Numbered from the stretch's first letter, positions 8,707 through 17,252 are shown. The stretch: 64,000 bases of DNA from Olsenella urininfantis (GCF_900155635.1 NZ_LT732540.1:215661-279660), one strand, 5' to 3'. Program-made: numbers and translations. The notes: generated by a model from the letters alone, not told the origin.

Positions 8707-10272
8707 ATGTCCCAGGGCATGGGCGAGGCACGGGAGGCGCTGCGGCAGCACTTCGGCTACTCTGACTTCCGCCCGGGGCAGGGCGAGGTCATCCTGGCTG
8801 CGCTCTCTGGCAGGGACAGCCTGGCCGTGATGCCTACGGGGACGGGCAAGTCCATCTGCTACCAGATCCCGGCCGCCCTTTTGCCGGGGCTCGTGCTGGT
8901 GGTCTCCCCGCTCATCTCGCTCATGGGAGACCAGGTGCGCTCTCTGAGGGAGGCGGGCATACGGGGCTCCTACCTCAACTCTAGCCTCAATGCGCGACAG
9001 CAGGAGATCGTCATGCGGCGCGCGCTGGACGGCTGGTACGACATCATGTGCGTGGCACCCGAGCGCCTGCGCGACCAGCGCTTCAGGGACTTTGCCGCTG
9101 CCGCCAGCGTGCCTTTGCTTGCCGTGGACGAGGCGCACTGCGTGAGCCAGTGGGGCCAGGACTTCAGGCCGGCCTATCGCGAGGTCGCCTCGTTTGTGGG
9201 CGCGCTGCCGCATCGCCCTCCGGTGATGGCGCTGACCGCCACGGCCACCGAGCGCGTCCGCAGGGATGTGGTGGGGCTCCTCGGGCTGCGCTCCCCGTAT
9301 CAGCAGCTGAGCAGCCTTGACAGGCCCAACCTGCGCTTCTTCTCCTTTGAGCTGACGCCGAAGAGGCGACGCCAGTGGATCGTCTCGTACGTTCGTGCGC
9401 ATGCGGGGCAGAGCGGCATCGTGTATGCCAGCACGCGCAAGCAGGTGGACGAGCTGGCCGAGGCCCTCCGCGCGGCTGGCGTGCGCGCGGCTGCCTACCA
9501 TGCGGGCTACGACAACGCCTCCCGCCTGCGTGCGCAGGAGGACTTCGCCCGAGACGAAGTGCAGGTGATGGTGGCGACGAACGCCTTCGGCATGGGCATA
9601 GACAAGTCTGACGTGCGCTTCGTGATCAACGTGGGCCTGCCCCTCTCGCTCGAGGAGTACTACCAGGAGGCAGGTCGCGCCGGGCGCGACGGCGAGCCTG
9701 CGGAGTGCTACCTGCTGTGGAGCAAGGGGGACATTCGTACCTGCCACTTCCTTCTCGAGCACTCCGACCTGCCCGAGGGCATCTCGAATGCTCAGGCGGA
9801 ACATCTCATGGCTCAGCGAGAGAGGCTTCTCTCCTCCATGATCGGCTACGCGATGAGCGACTCCTGCCTGAGGGGGCGAATCCTCTCGTACTTTGGGCAG
9901 GGGCTTGGGGAGGCTGGCGGCGAGAGAGGCTGTGGCGCATGCTCCGTGTGCCTGGGAGAGGGGCCCGAGCGCTATCTGCGTGCGGAAAGGGCGCGCACGA
10001 CCTTTGGCCGCGGCCTGCGCGAACGCGAGCTGCCCAGCGAGTACGAGGTGGGAGACGAGGACGAGGCCCTGTTCCAGCGCCTGCGCGCCCTGCGCAAACG
10101 GCTGGCGGACGAGGCGAGCGTGCCCCCATACGTGGTTTTCTCTGATGCGACGCTGCGCGCCATGGTGCGCAGGCACCCCCAGAGCCTGGACGAGCTGCAT
10201 GAGGTGTCCGGCGTGGGAGAGGTGAAGCTGCGCCGCTACGGCGAGGCCTTCCTGGGGGAGATTCTGGCCTAG
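8707..10272 (+). CDS. recQ: RecQ-family ATP-dependent DNA helicase, short form
   Basis: A 521-aa 3'-to-5' helicase for recombination repair. The helicase core is complete: RPGQGEVILAAL, Walker A MPTGTGKSICYQ, Walker B with DEAHCVSQWGQDFRPAY, ALTATATERVR, and motif VI QEAGRAGRDG. The zinc-binding region follows (SCLRGRILSYFG with CGACSVC, the last Cys near residue 415). A C-terminal HRDC domain begins near residue 451 and ends LRRYGEAFLGEIL. The winged-helix part of the RQC region, about 110 residues in E. coli RecQ, is missing; only about 35 residues separate zinc site and HRDC. The ATG at 8707 was chosen for GGCAGGG upstream; another ATG lies 12 bp later. Confidence 0.92.
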   Translation: MSQGMGEAREALRQHFGYSDFRPGQGEVILAALSGRDSLAVMPTGTGKSICYQIPAALLPGLVLVVSPLISLMGDQVRSLREAGIRGSYLNSSLNARQQEIVMRRALDGWYDIMCVAPERLRDQRFRDFAAAASVPLLAVDEAHCVSQWGQDFRPAYREVASFVGALPHRPPVMALTATATERVRRDVVGLLGLRSPYQQLSSLDRPNLRFFSFELTPKRRRQWIVSYVRAHAGQSGIVYASTRKQVDELAEALRAAGVRAAAYHAGYDNASRLRAQEDFARDEVQVMVATNAFGMGIDKSDVRFVINVGLPLSLEEYYQEAGRAGRDGEPAECYLLWSKGDIRTCHFLLEHSDLPEGISNAQAEHLMAQRERLLSSMIGYAMSDSCLRGRILSYFGQGLGEAGGERGCGACSVCLGEGPERYLRAERARTTFGRGLRERELPSEYEVGDEDEALFQRLRALRKRLADEASVPPYVVFSDATLRAMVRRHPQSLDELHEVSGVGEVKLRRYGEAFLGEILA

Positions 10273-10438
10273 CCGCGGTGGGCTCTTGTGCCATCACTCC
10301 GGAGTTGCCTCCGCCGCCGTGGTCGCTGTCCCTCTCGCCCGGCAAAGCGCAATCGGCATCGCGTTGTGGCGAGGGCCTCTCGTGTCGCTCCCTGAGTGCT
10401 TTGGGCAAGGCATCTTGTTTCTTGCCTCACTTTTTACC

Positions 10439-10475
10439 CTTTCTTGGCTTGGTATTGAGGTAGAAAACAAGAAAG
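10439..10475. other. AT-rich inverted repeat in the recQ-trmB gap
   Basis: CTTTCTTG (10439-10446) and CAAGAAAG (10468-10475) flank a 21-bp AT-rich loop, distinctive in this GC-rich DNA. It lies between convergent recQ and trmB and may be a weak terminator. The rest of 10273-10537 shows nothing else I can support. Confidence 0.35.
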
Positions 10476-10537
10476 CCCGCCCGAGAGCCGTGCCGCCTTC
10501 CCTGTCGTGCACATTTCCGTGGGCGAGGGTCTCTCGC

Positions 10538-11365
10538 CTACGCGTCGTGGCGCAGGCGCCAGTTGCGCAGGTTGGTGACGGTGCCTTGCATGCCATGCGG
10601 CACGTAGGAGAGCTGCGAGAGATCCTGCGGCAGGTACTCCGCCAGGCTGAGCTCGGCGGTCTGGGCAACGCTGCCATCTGTTTCGCGGGCCGGAGCGCCG
10701 CCCAGCCTCGCCTCCAGTGCGTACACCGTGGCCCCCTGTTTCGAGAGCCTCTCCTCGTACCAGCTCATTGGGTCGCCCGGTCTCTCCGCGCGCGCGTCGC
10801 TGCTCTGCCACACCACGTTGAAGCCCGCCAGCTCAAACTGCGTGAGAGAGAAGTCGAAGAGGGGCTGGCTGTCAGTCTTGAAGAGGACGCTGCCCTCGGG
10901 GTCCAAGATGTCTCGGTAGATGAGCAGCTGGTTGAGGTGGGTGAGGCGCTGGCTGGCCTCCTTCTTCTTGGGAAAGGGAGTGGGGAAGTTCAAGATGACG
11001 CGGCTCACCTCGCCAGGTGCGAAGTAGCTCCTCACGGCAGATCCCTGGCCGCCGACGAGCACCAGGTTGTCAAGCCCTCCCTCTACGGCCTTCTGCGCGG
11101 CATAGGCTATGCAGATGGGCTCGGCGTCTATCCCCACGAAGAGCGTGCCCGGCTCGCGACGGGCGCTCTCGGCGGCAAAGCCTCCCTTGCCGCAGCCAAG
11201 GTCAAGCACCAGCCGCCCGAAGCGCGCGCCATCGCCCAGCGGCTGGCAGGCCTCGCGCCAGCGCCCTGCCAGGCTCTGCGGGCAGAGCTCTATGGCGCTG
11301 GAGTAGCGCTCGAGACGCTCCTCGAGCACGAAGTTCTTGGGAAGCCTGGCGTGCAGTGCGTGCAT
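10538..11365 (-). CDS. trmB: tRNA (guanine-N7-)-methyltransferase
   Basis: Methylates G46 of tRNA using S-adenosylmethionine. The 275-aa protein has the SAM-binding glycine motif VLDLGCGKGGFAAE, the acidic VGIDAEPICIAYA, the family motif as NFPTPFPKKKE (usually NFPDPWPK, so two substitutions), and the conserved YRDILDPEGSVLFKTDSQPLFD block. Both ends are longer than usual: about 45 residues precede the Rossmann motif and about 80 follow the FKTD block. The ATG at 11365 has AAAGG upstream. It is divergent from yfbR by 108 bp. Confidence 0.9.
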   Translation of the reverse strand: MHALHARLPKNFVLEERLERYSSAIELCPQSLAGRWREACQPLGDGARFGRLVLDLGCGKGGFAAESARREPGTLFVGIDAEPICIAYAAQKAVEGGLDNLVLVGGQGSAVRSYFAPGEVSRVILNFPTPFPKKKEASQRLTHLNQLLIYRDILDPEGSVLFKTDSQPLFDFSLTQFELAGFNVVWQSSDARAERPGDPMSWYEERLSKQGATVYALEARLGGAPARETDGSVAQTAELSLAEYLPQDLSQLSYVPHGMQGTVTNLRNWRLRHDA

Positions 11366-11473
11366 GGGCGATGCCTTTCGCGTGGCGGGTCGGCTGCGGT
11401 GCGGACAGCCATAGCTTAGTGTCCTGCCCAGCGGTTAGGATGGTGCAAGAACACCGCCAGAGAAAGGCCAGAC

Positions 11474-12073
11474 ATGGCAGAGCAGTCTCACTTCCCCGCA
11501 ATACTCTCCCGTCTCAAGTACATAGACCGTTGGGCGCTCATGCGCAACTCCCGCGCCGAGAACCTCAGCGAGCACTCGCTCGAGGTGGCCATGATCGCCC
11601 ACATGCTCTGCGTGATCGGGCGCGTGCGCTACGGACGTGCGCTCGATGCCGGGAAAGCCGCGCTTAGGGGCATGTACCACGATGCGTCAGAGATCATCAC
11701 GGGAGACATGCCAACGCCGGTCAAGTACTTCAACGGCGACATACGCAGCGCCTACAAGGACGTGGAGGCGGCCGCCGAGAAGAGGCTGCTCTCCACCCTG
11801 CCCGACGACCTGCGTCCCGCCTTCGAGGAGGTCTTCTCGCCGGCTGACAGCGAGGAGGGGCGCTACCTGGACCGCCTCGTGAAGGCCGCCGACAAGCTCT
11901 CGGCTCTCATCAAATGCCTGGACGAGCGCGCTGCGGGCAACACCGAGTTTTTCACGGCCGAGGCATCGACGCGTGCGTGCCTGGAGGGCCTGCGTCAGGA
12001 GCTTCCCGAGCTGGGAGACTTCATGGACGAGTTCCTGCCTTCCTACGGAAAGACGCTCGACCAGCTGCTGTAG
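11474..12073 (+). CDS. yfbR: 5'-deoxynucleotidase YfbR-like (HD domain)
   Basis: Dephosphorylates deoxyribonucleoside 5'-monophosphates in pyrimidine and purine salvage. The 199-aa sequence tracks E. coli YfbR closely: SHFPAILSRLKYIDRWALMR, ENLSEHSLEVAMIAHML, the HD motif MYHDASEIITGDMPTPVKYF, and VKAADKLSALIKCLDE with AAGNTEFF. All metal-binding His/Asp residues of the HD fold are visible. AAAGG precedes the ATG. It is a single gene, convergent with the gatD homologue. Confidence 0.92.
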   Translation: MAEQSHFPAILSRLKYIDRWALMRNSRAENLSEHSLEVAMIAHMLCVIGRVRYGRALDAGKAALRGMYHDASEIITGDMPTPVKYFNGDIRSAYKDVEAAAEKRLLSTLPDDLRPAFEEVFSPADSEEGRYLDRLVKAADKLSALIKCLDERAAGNTEFFTAEASTRACLEGLRQELPELGDFMDEFLPSYGKTLDQLL

Positions 12074-12111
12074 CCGGTCGAGCGCCGTCTTTGCGCACGG
12101 ATGCCTCGTGC

Positions 12112-12825
12112 CTAGTCCGTGATGTCTATGCGCGGGTCCTTGAACTCCGCCAGGCGGACCTCGTAGGCCCTCTCGGCTGTCTCGAGGAAGGCCACCGGCA
12201 CCTCGGGCGCGCCCATGAGGTCAAGCAGATAGCGCATGAGGCGGGGGTTCGAGGGCAGGAGGGGCCCCAGCATCCAGGTGAGGATGAGGTTCTTGCGGTG
12301 GAAGCCCTCGTACTCGCTCTGCCGGTTGAGGCCGAAGCCCCTCTCGCACTTGAACACCGCCTCGCCCTCGTTCTGGCCGAAGGCCTGTGTGAACTGGGCC
12401 TTGTAGCCAATGAGGTCGAAGCCCTCGAACTTGCCCATGACCATGCCCCAGACGCGCGAGTCCATGTCTCGCCTCGTCTCGAAGGGCAGGATGTCCAGGC
12501 AGGTGATTTCGCCGTCGCGGACGTCCACGATGCGCGAGCCGAAGAGCTCCGCGGCGTTTCCCGTCACGAGCATGGGCACGCCGTCCTCTATGAGCTCGAT
12601 CAGGCGCTCGCGATGGGGGAGCAGGTCCGCGATCACGCGCTCCTGCTCCAGCTCGGTCATGTTGCCCAGGTACATGAAGTCCGGCCTTCTGTCCACGAAG
12701 GCGGGCCGGTCCATGAGGTGGGTCTCCACCAGCTCGGCGTCGGGCAGGCAGGCCTTCACGTACATCATGTTGCCGTTGTCACCCGACTGGGTGCAAAACT
12801 CCGGATACAGGCTCTCTATAAGCAC
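12112..12825 (-). CDS. GatD-like amidotransferase homologue lacking catalytic Cys and His
   Basis: A 237-aa homologue of GatD, the glutaminase subunit that supplies ammonia to MurT for amidating lipid II D-glutamate. The fold landmarks remain: SLYPEFCTQSGDNGNMMYV, EDGVPMLVTGNAAELFG and KNLILTWMLGPLLPSNP. The nucleophile position (Cys in TICGGYQFLG of S. aureus GatD) is Gly89 here, and the catalytic His of YLHGP is Leu186. The Gly-rich glutamine-binding loop (GGGSDRE) is YLGNMTE. It therefore looks like a non-glutaminase that still pairs with MurT. The GTG start at 12825 follows GAGGGAG, 30 bp after murT, so the two are co-transcribed. Confidence 0.82.
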   Translation of the reverse strand: MLIESLYPEFCTQSGDNGNMMYVKACLPDAELVETHLMDRPAFVDRRPDFMYLGNMTELEQERVIADLLPHRERLIELIEDGVPMLVTGNAAELFGSRIVDVRDGEITCLDILPFETRRDMDSRVWGMVMGKFEGFDLIGYKAQFTQAFGQNEGEAVFKCERGFGLNRQSEYEGFHRKNLILTWMLGPLLPSNPRLMRYLLDLMGAPEVPVAFLETAERAYEVRLAEFKDPRIDITD

Positions 12826-12855
12826 GTCTACTCCCTCTGTTCTGGCGGGCTCAGG

Positions 12856-14286
12856 CTAGGCCTGGGGCTGGGCGGCCCTGATGCGCTCGGCGACCCTCTC
12901 GACGCTTCGCTGAGAGATCTCCGTGCAGTAGAAGTCGCGGGCCCAGCAGACGCTGTCCACGTCGCTGAAGTCAACCGCGTCGGCGGCGTCGTCGAAGCTG
13001 TCCACGATGGTCACGATGCTGGGGTCGACGCCCTCGAGGTACATGCGCAGGGCGAAGTCGTAGGCGCGCTGGCCGCCAATGACGATGTGCTTCACCAGCG
13101 GGTCTGCCAGACGGCCGTAGTCCGCCTCGTAGATCCAGCCGGTGAACTCCGTGGTGGTTGGGTCCTGCTCCTTGTGCACGTCGTTGGGCAGCACCACCAC
13201 GGTCTTTGGTCCCGGCTGACGCTGGATGGTGAGGAGCGCGTTGGAGACTGGCATGCCGCTCTCGGACTTTGCCATCACGTTGACCAGGCGCTTTCCGCAG
13301 ACGGTGGTCTCGTCGTAGCGAGAGGAGACCACGCGCGCACCCTTGAGGGCGCAGGCGATTTGTGCAGGCAGCAGGCCCATGAGACGCGCTGCCGTGATGG
13401 CCGCGAGCTCGTTGTAGAGGTCTGCCATGCTGGTTCCCACCAGCGGGTACGTGCTCTCGGCGCCGCCGCCTGCGTTCTCGCGCACCACGCAGCTGCGCGC
13501 CTCGAGGTCGGCGTCGACGAGCTCGAAGTCCGGTTGCGGGTTGGTGCAGCCGCAGTTGGTGCAGCGCACCTTGCCCAGATGGCCCATGTGGCACCAGTCG
13601 TACTCCAGGCGTCCGCCGCACTGGGGGCAGGCGTTGAGGTCGCTCACCACGCTGTCGGGGGCGGGGGTGTCCATGGGCAGATGGGCGATGCCGAAGTAGG
13701 TACGCTCGTTGCCAGGCGCCAGGCGGCCAGAGATCATGTCGTCCGCGTTCAGGATCAGGTGCGTGTCCTTGGGGATGCTGCGGGAGACGATGTCAAACAC
13801 GTAGCCCACGTGGGCGCTGCGCACGAACTGGTCGCGGTAGAGGTTGGTGCAGAGCAGGTAGTTGGGAGTGATCTGCGGGAGCACCAGCTTGCAGGATCTC
13901 TCGTCTATCTCCATGACGGCCAGCTGGTTGCGCGGCTTGCCGTTGACCTTGGAGTTCTTGAGCAGCGTGCTGGCTATGCCCGTGTTGATGTTGCCGCCGG
14001 CCCTGTTGTCCACCGGGGCATGCCCCGTGGCGGTGAAGATGTCGTCGATGAGGTTGGTGGTGGTCGTCTTGCCGTTGCTTCCGGTGACCATGAGGGTCTG
14101 GGCGGGCAGCGTGAGCCTGCTCATGAACTCGGGGTCTGCGGCACAGGCGAGGACGCCTGGCATCTGCCCCGCGTTTCGGTGGGCGAGCCTCAGGCCCGCC
14201 GCCAGTGCCTTGCCGGCAAGCATGCCCATGTAGAACCGAGGTCCGCGCGTGCCGTTGTTAGGCCGCGCAGCAGTCTGTGACGTCAC
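12856..14286 (-). CDS. murT: MurT-like lipid II isoglutaminyl synthase subunit (Mur ligase family)
   Basis: An ATP-dependent Mur-ligase-like enzyme that amidates the alpha-carboxylate of D-Glu in lipid II. The 476-aa protein has the P-loop VTGSNGKTTTTNLI, GGNINTGIASTLL, NLYRDQF, a four-Cys zinc ribbon (CPQCGGRLEYDWCHMGHLG and CTNCG) inserted in the central domain, and a C-terminal DUF1727-type domain. The canonical NDRxADGRDxSWIWD loop is replaced by NDVHKEQDPTTTEFTGWIYE. A GTG start at 14286 was chosen for AAAGGGGG seven bases upstream; an earlier GTG at 14319 is possible. It precedes the catalytically altered GatD homologue, so its nitrogen source or its reaction may differ from the standard enzyme. 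Confidence 0.87.
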   Translation of the reverse strand: MTSQTAARPNNGTRGPRFYMGMLAGKALAAGLRLAHRNAGQMPGVLACAADPEFMSRLTLPAQTLMVTGSNGKTTTTNLIDDIFTATGHAPVDNRAGGNINTGIASTLLKNSKVNGKPRNQLAVMEIDERSCKLVLPQITPNYLLCTNLYRDQFVRSAHVGYVFDIVSRSIPKDTHLILNADDMISGRLAPGNERTYFGIAHLPMDTPAPDSVVSDLNACPQCGGRLEYDWCHMGHLGKVRCTNCGCTNPQPDFELVDADLEARSCVVRENAGGGAESTYPLVGTSMADLYNELAAITAARLMGLLPAQIACALKGARVVSSRYDETTVCGKRLVNVMAKSESGMPVSNALLTIQRQPGPKTVVVLPNDVHKEQDPTTTEFTGWIYEADYGRLADPLVKHIVIGGQRAYDFALRMYLEGVDPSIVTIVDSFDDAADAVDFSDVDSVCWARDFYCTEISQRSVERVAERIRAAQPQA

Positions 14287-14552
14287 GAGAGCCCCCTTTC
14301 TTCTGGTGACCGTGGCCACAGATTATATTCGACCCATGTGGAGGCTTTTTCCGCGAGGGGCTGCCGCCCTCGTGCGCCGCGGCTGCCACAGAAAAAATCC
14401 TCTGAGGTTCTTTCTGAAACCCATCTGGGGGAACGTTGTTATGACCCATAGAAAAAATTTTCCTGTGGCTTTTGCCCCGTGGTACGCTGGCCTTGAGGCA
14501 AAAGCGTCCGTCGAAGGAATGATGCGCGGGCGCCTGGGGTTGTGGGGACGGC

Positions 14553-15218
14553 ATGGCAAGGGTCTGTGTCATAGAGGACGACGCCGCGGTGCGCGGGCAG
14601 CTCGTGGAACTCCTGCGCCACGCGGGCCACGAGCCGGTCTGCGTGGAGCGCTTCTCGGGCGTTGCCGCAGACGTCCTGGCCCTCTCGCCTGACCTGGTCC
14701 TGCTCGACCTTGGCCTTCCTGGCACGGACGGCCAGTACGTCGCGCGCGAGATCCGTCAGCGCAGCACGCTCCCGATCATGGTGCTCACCAGCCGCGCCTC
14801 GGAGCTCGACGAGCTCATGAGCCTCTCGCTTGGTGCGGACGCCTTCCTCGCCAAGCCCTACAACGGCCAGATCCTGCTGGCCCACATCGACGCGATCCTG
14901 CGACGCAGCCTGTCTGCGGGGCAGGGCCGCAGCGTCCAGTGGAGGGGCGTGACGCTTGACCTCTCTCGCTCCGTGGCCAGCGCGGGCGAGAGAAGCTGCG
15001 AGCTCACCAAGAACGAGCTGCGTATTCTCGAGCTGCTCATGCGTCGCGAGGGAGGCATCGTCTCGAGGGAGGAGCTCATGGAGGCGCTCTGGAACTCCGA
15101 CGCCTTCGTGGACGACAACACGCTTACGGTCAACATGAACCGCCTGCGTCAGACCCTTGCCAGGATCGACGTGCGCGACTACGTCCTGACCCATCGCGGC
15201 CAGGGCTACTCGGTCTAG
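14553..15218 (+). CDS. bceR: BceR-type response regulator (OmpR family)
   Basis: A 221-aa two-component response regulator. The receiver domain has the acidic pair Glu8-Asp9-Asp10, phospho-acceptor Asp52 in VLLDLGLPG, Thr in VLTSR and Lys in FLAKPYNG. The C-terminal winged helix ends LTVNMNRLRQTLARI and HRGQGYSV. It lies 9 bp before a short-sensor histidine kinase and upstream of a BceAB-type exporter, the standard layout of peptide-antibiotic resistance modules. It probably activates bceAB through the inverted repeat at 16306-16323. Specific inducers cannot be deduced. Confidence 0.88.
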   Translation: MARVCVIEDDAAVRGQLVELLRHAGHEPVCVERFSGVAADVLALSPDLVLLDLGLPGTDGQYVAREIRQRSTLPIMVLTSRASELDELMSLSLGADAFLAKPYNGQILLAHIDAILRRSLSAGQGRSVQWRGVTLDLSRSVASAGERSCELTKNELRILELLMRREGGIVSREELMEALWNSDAFVDDNTLTVNMNRLRQTLARIDVRDYVLTHRGQGYSV

Positions 15219-15227
15219 GCGGCGACC

Positions 15228-16280
15228 GTGAGCCTGGCAGGCTATCTTCGCGCCCACCCGGTCTCTGCGGGGGCGGGGATGCTGGCGGTCTCTTCCTGCT
15301 ACCTGCTGCTGAGGGCCCTCGGCCTTGAGAGGGACCCCTCCCTTCTGGTCTGCCTGCTGCTTGGCTGCCTGCTTTCGATTGCGGGGCTTTCCAACTACCT
15401 GCGAGAGAGGCGTTTCGTGCGTGCCCTGAGACGGCTCGCGGAGGGCGAGGGCGACGTCCTGGCGCAGGTGGCGGAGCTTCCGCAGCCTGGCTATCTGGAG
15501 GGCGACCTCGCCTGGTCTGCGCTTGCGCGCGTGGCGCGAGAGATGCGTGCCCGTGTGGGGGAGTCGCGCGCGGAGGTGGTGGACTACCGTCGCTACGTGG
15601 AGACCTGGGTGCACGAGGTGAAGACGCCCCTCTCGGCCGCCCACCTCATGCTGGAGAACCTGGCGGACCCCCGCCTGCGCCCGCTCGCGGTGGAGCTTGG
15701 CCGGGTTGACGACTACATAGAGCAGGCGCTCTTCTATGCGCGCAGCTCCTCCCTGGAGAACGACTACCTGATTCGCCGCTGCGACCTCGGCTGGCTGGTG
15801 CGTTGCGCCCTCAGGGCACGCCGGCAGAGCCTCATCGCCAGCGGCATGTCCGTGGACCTGGAGGGCCTGGGCGATCGCGGTGTCATCGTGGCCTGCGACT
15901 CGAAGTGGATGGTGTTCATCCTGGGGCAGATACTGGACAATGCGGTGCGCTACCGCCGCATGCCAGGGACGGGCGAGCACGCCCCGCGCATCTCCTTCTC
16001 GGCCAGCGTGCTGGGGGAGGGCACGGCAGAGGAGCTGGTTGAGCTCAGCGTGGAGGACAACGGATGCGGGATCGCCCAGTCTGATTTGGGGCGCGTGTTC
16101 GACCGTGGGTTCACGGGGGCAAACGGCCGGTCCCGCAGCCGCTCCACGGGTCTTGGCCTCTATCTGGTACGGATGCTCTGCGAGAAGATGGGCGTCCTGG
16201 TTCGCATGGAGAGCGAGCAGGGAAGCTGGACGCGCGTGACGCTCTCCTTCCCACGCCAGGGGCTTGACCGCCTGGGCTGA
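15228..16280 (+). CDS. bceS: BceS-type intramembrane-sensing histidine kinase
   Basis: A 350-aa sensor kinase. Two closely spaced hydrophobic segments (VSAGAGMLAVSSCYLLLRAL; LLVCLLLGCLLSIAGL) with almost no extracellular loop are typical of BceS kinases, which sense through their ABC transporter partner. The DHp domain carries His129 in WVHEVKTPLSAAH. The ATPase domain has ILDNAVRYR, VEDNGCGIAQ, and STGLGLYLVRMLCEKMG. The GTG start at 15228 follows the bceR stop by nine bases. It is presumably co-transcribed with bceR, with bceA starting 162 bp later behind its own operator. Confidence 0.87.
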   Translation: MSLAGYLRAHPVSAGAGMLAVSSCYLLLRALGLERDPSLLVCLLLGCLLSIAGLSNYLRERRFVRALRRLAEGEGDVLAQVAELPQPGYLEGDLAWSALARVAREMRARVGESRAEVVDYRRYVETWVHEVKTPLSAAHLMLENLADPRLRPLAVELGRVDDYIEQALFYARSSSLENDYLIRRCDLGWLVRCALRARRQSLIASGMSVDLEGLGDRGVIVACDSKWMVFILGQILDNAVRYRRMPGTGEHAPRISFSASVLGEGTAEELVELSVEDNGCGIAQSDLGRVFDRGFTGANGRSRSRSTGLGLYLVRMLCEKMGVLVRMESEQGSWTRVTLSFPRQGLDRLG

Positions 16281-16305
16281 CGCGCCCTCTCGCCCGCATG
16301 CCGCT

Positions 16306-16323
16306 CCTTACGAAAACGTAAGG
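16306..16323. promoter_or_regulatory. Putative BceR operator upstream of bceA
   Basis: Perfect inverted repeat CCTTACG-AAAA-CGTAAGG between bceS and bceA. Bce-type regulators of Firmicutes recognise a dyad of the form TNACA-N4-TGTAA; this site keeps the half-site shape and the exact 4-bp spacer, with G:C replacing A:T at the inner position. It lies about 120 bp upstream of the bceA start. A -10-like TATGGC is near 16341. Confidence 0.6.
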
Positions 16324-16442
16324 TGCCGGTAAGCTCTGCCTATGGCAGCCAAAGGCCCGCCTTCGCATCATGGTGCCCAAGCAACGAGAAGCTATCGCCG
16401 CCGCTTGGCCCGCAGCCGGCGCGGCTATGGAAGGAGAGCGCC

Positions 16443-17252
16443 ATGCCAGAAAGCAAGCACCTGTCAACCTCGGCCGCCCAGCGTCCTGACCTGCCCGTGC
16501 TGAGGGTGTCAAACCTTGAGAAGTCCTACGGCAGCAAGGCCAGCACCACGCGCGCGCTCGCGGGCGTGAGCCTCACCGTGCGGCGCGGGGAGTTCGTGGC
16601 CATCATGGGGCCCTCAGGATCGGGCAAGTCTACCCTGCTCAACTGCATCGCCACCATTGACATGCCCACCTCGGGCATCGTCTTCGTGGAGGGGCAGGAC
16701 ACCTCGCGCCTCTCCCAGCGCGGACTCGCGGACTTCCGTCGAGAGAAGCTGGGCTTCATCTTCCAGGACTCCAACCTGCTTGACACGCTCACCGCCCGCG
16801 AGAACATCGCGTTGCCGCTGAGCATCGGGCACGTTCCCGCCGCAGAGATCTCCGCCAGGGTCGAGGCGATCGCGCGCGGCCTGGGCGTCAGGGAGGTCCT
16901 TGAGAAGCACCCCTATCAGATGTCCGGTGGCCAGCGCCAGCGCGTCGCTGCGGCTCGCGCGCTGGTGGGAAACCCCGCCCTCGTGCTTGCCGACGAGCCA
17001 ACGGGCGCCCTTGACTCCAAGAACGCCCAGGTCCTCCTCGAGAGCCTCCAGAGCCTCAACAGCGTCAGCGACGCCACGGTGCTCATGGTCACGCACGACG
17101 AGTTCGCGGCGAGCTGGTGCCAGCGCGTGGTGTTCATCCGTGACGGTCGGCTCTACACCGAGCTGGTGCGCGGCGATATGGACCGCCGCCAGTTCTTCGA
17201 CCGCATCATGGAGGTAGTGGCCACGATTGGCGGTGGCGCAGATGCTCGCTAG
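16443..17252 (+). CDS. bceA: BceA-type ABC transporter ATP-binding protein
   Basis: A 269-aa ATPase of the MacB/LolD/BceA type. Walker A GPSGSGKSTLLNC, Q-loop FIFQDSNLLDTLTA, signature MSGGQRQRVAAARAL, Walker B LVLADEPTGALDS and the switch His in MVTHDEF are intact. The ATG at 16443 is preceded by GGAAGGAGAG. With the large permease BceB downstream (overlapping start) it would remove peptide antibiotics such as bacitracin or lantibiotics from their lipid-cycle targets. The 3' end overlaps bceB by 11 bp, implying coupled translation. Confidence 0.92.
   Translation: MPESKHLSTSAAQRPDLPVLRVSNLEKSYGSKASTTRALAGVSLTVRRGEFVAIMGPSGSGKSTLLNCIATIDMPTSGIVFVEGQDTSRLSQRGLADFRREKLGFIFQDSNLLDTLTARENIALPLSIGHVPAAEISARVEAIARGLGVREVLEKHPYQMSGGQRQRVAAARALVGNPALVLADEPTGALDSKNAQVLLESLQSLNSVSDATVLMVTHDEFAASWCQRVVFIRDGRLYTELVRGDMDRRQFFDRIMEVVATIGGGADAR

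Noticed and set aside
8590..10200. 536-codon minus-strand frame across recQ
   Set aside because: Antisense shadow; all helicase motifs are on the plus strand.
11914..14280. Long plus-strand reading frame (788 codons) opposite murT and the gatD homologue
   Set aside because: A shadow of high-GC coding on the other strand: composition is His/Val/Ala/Gly-rich without domains, while murT and gatD motifs are on the minus strand.
16306..16323. CCTTACG dyad as a terminator of bceS
   Set aside because: The 7-bp stem is not GC-rich, is followed by GTGCCGG rather than T residues, and its placement fits an operator better.
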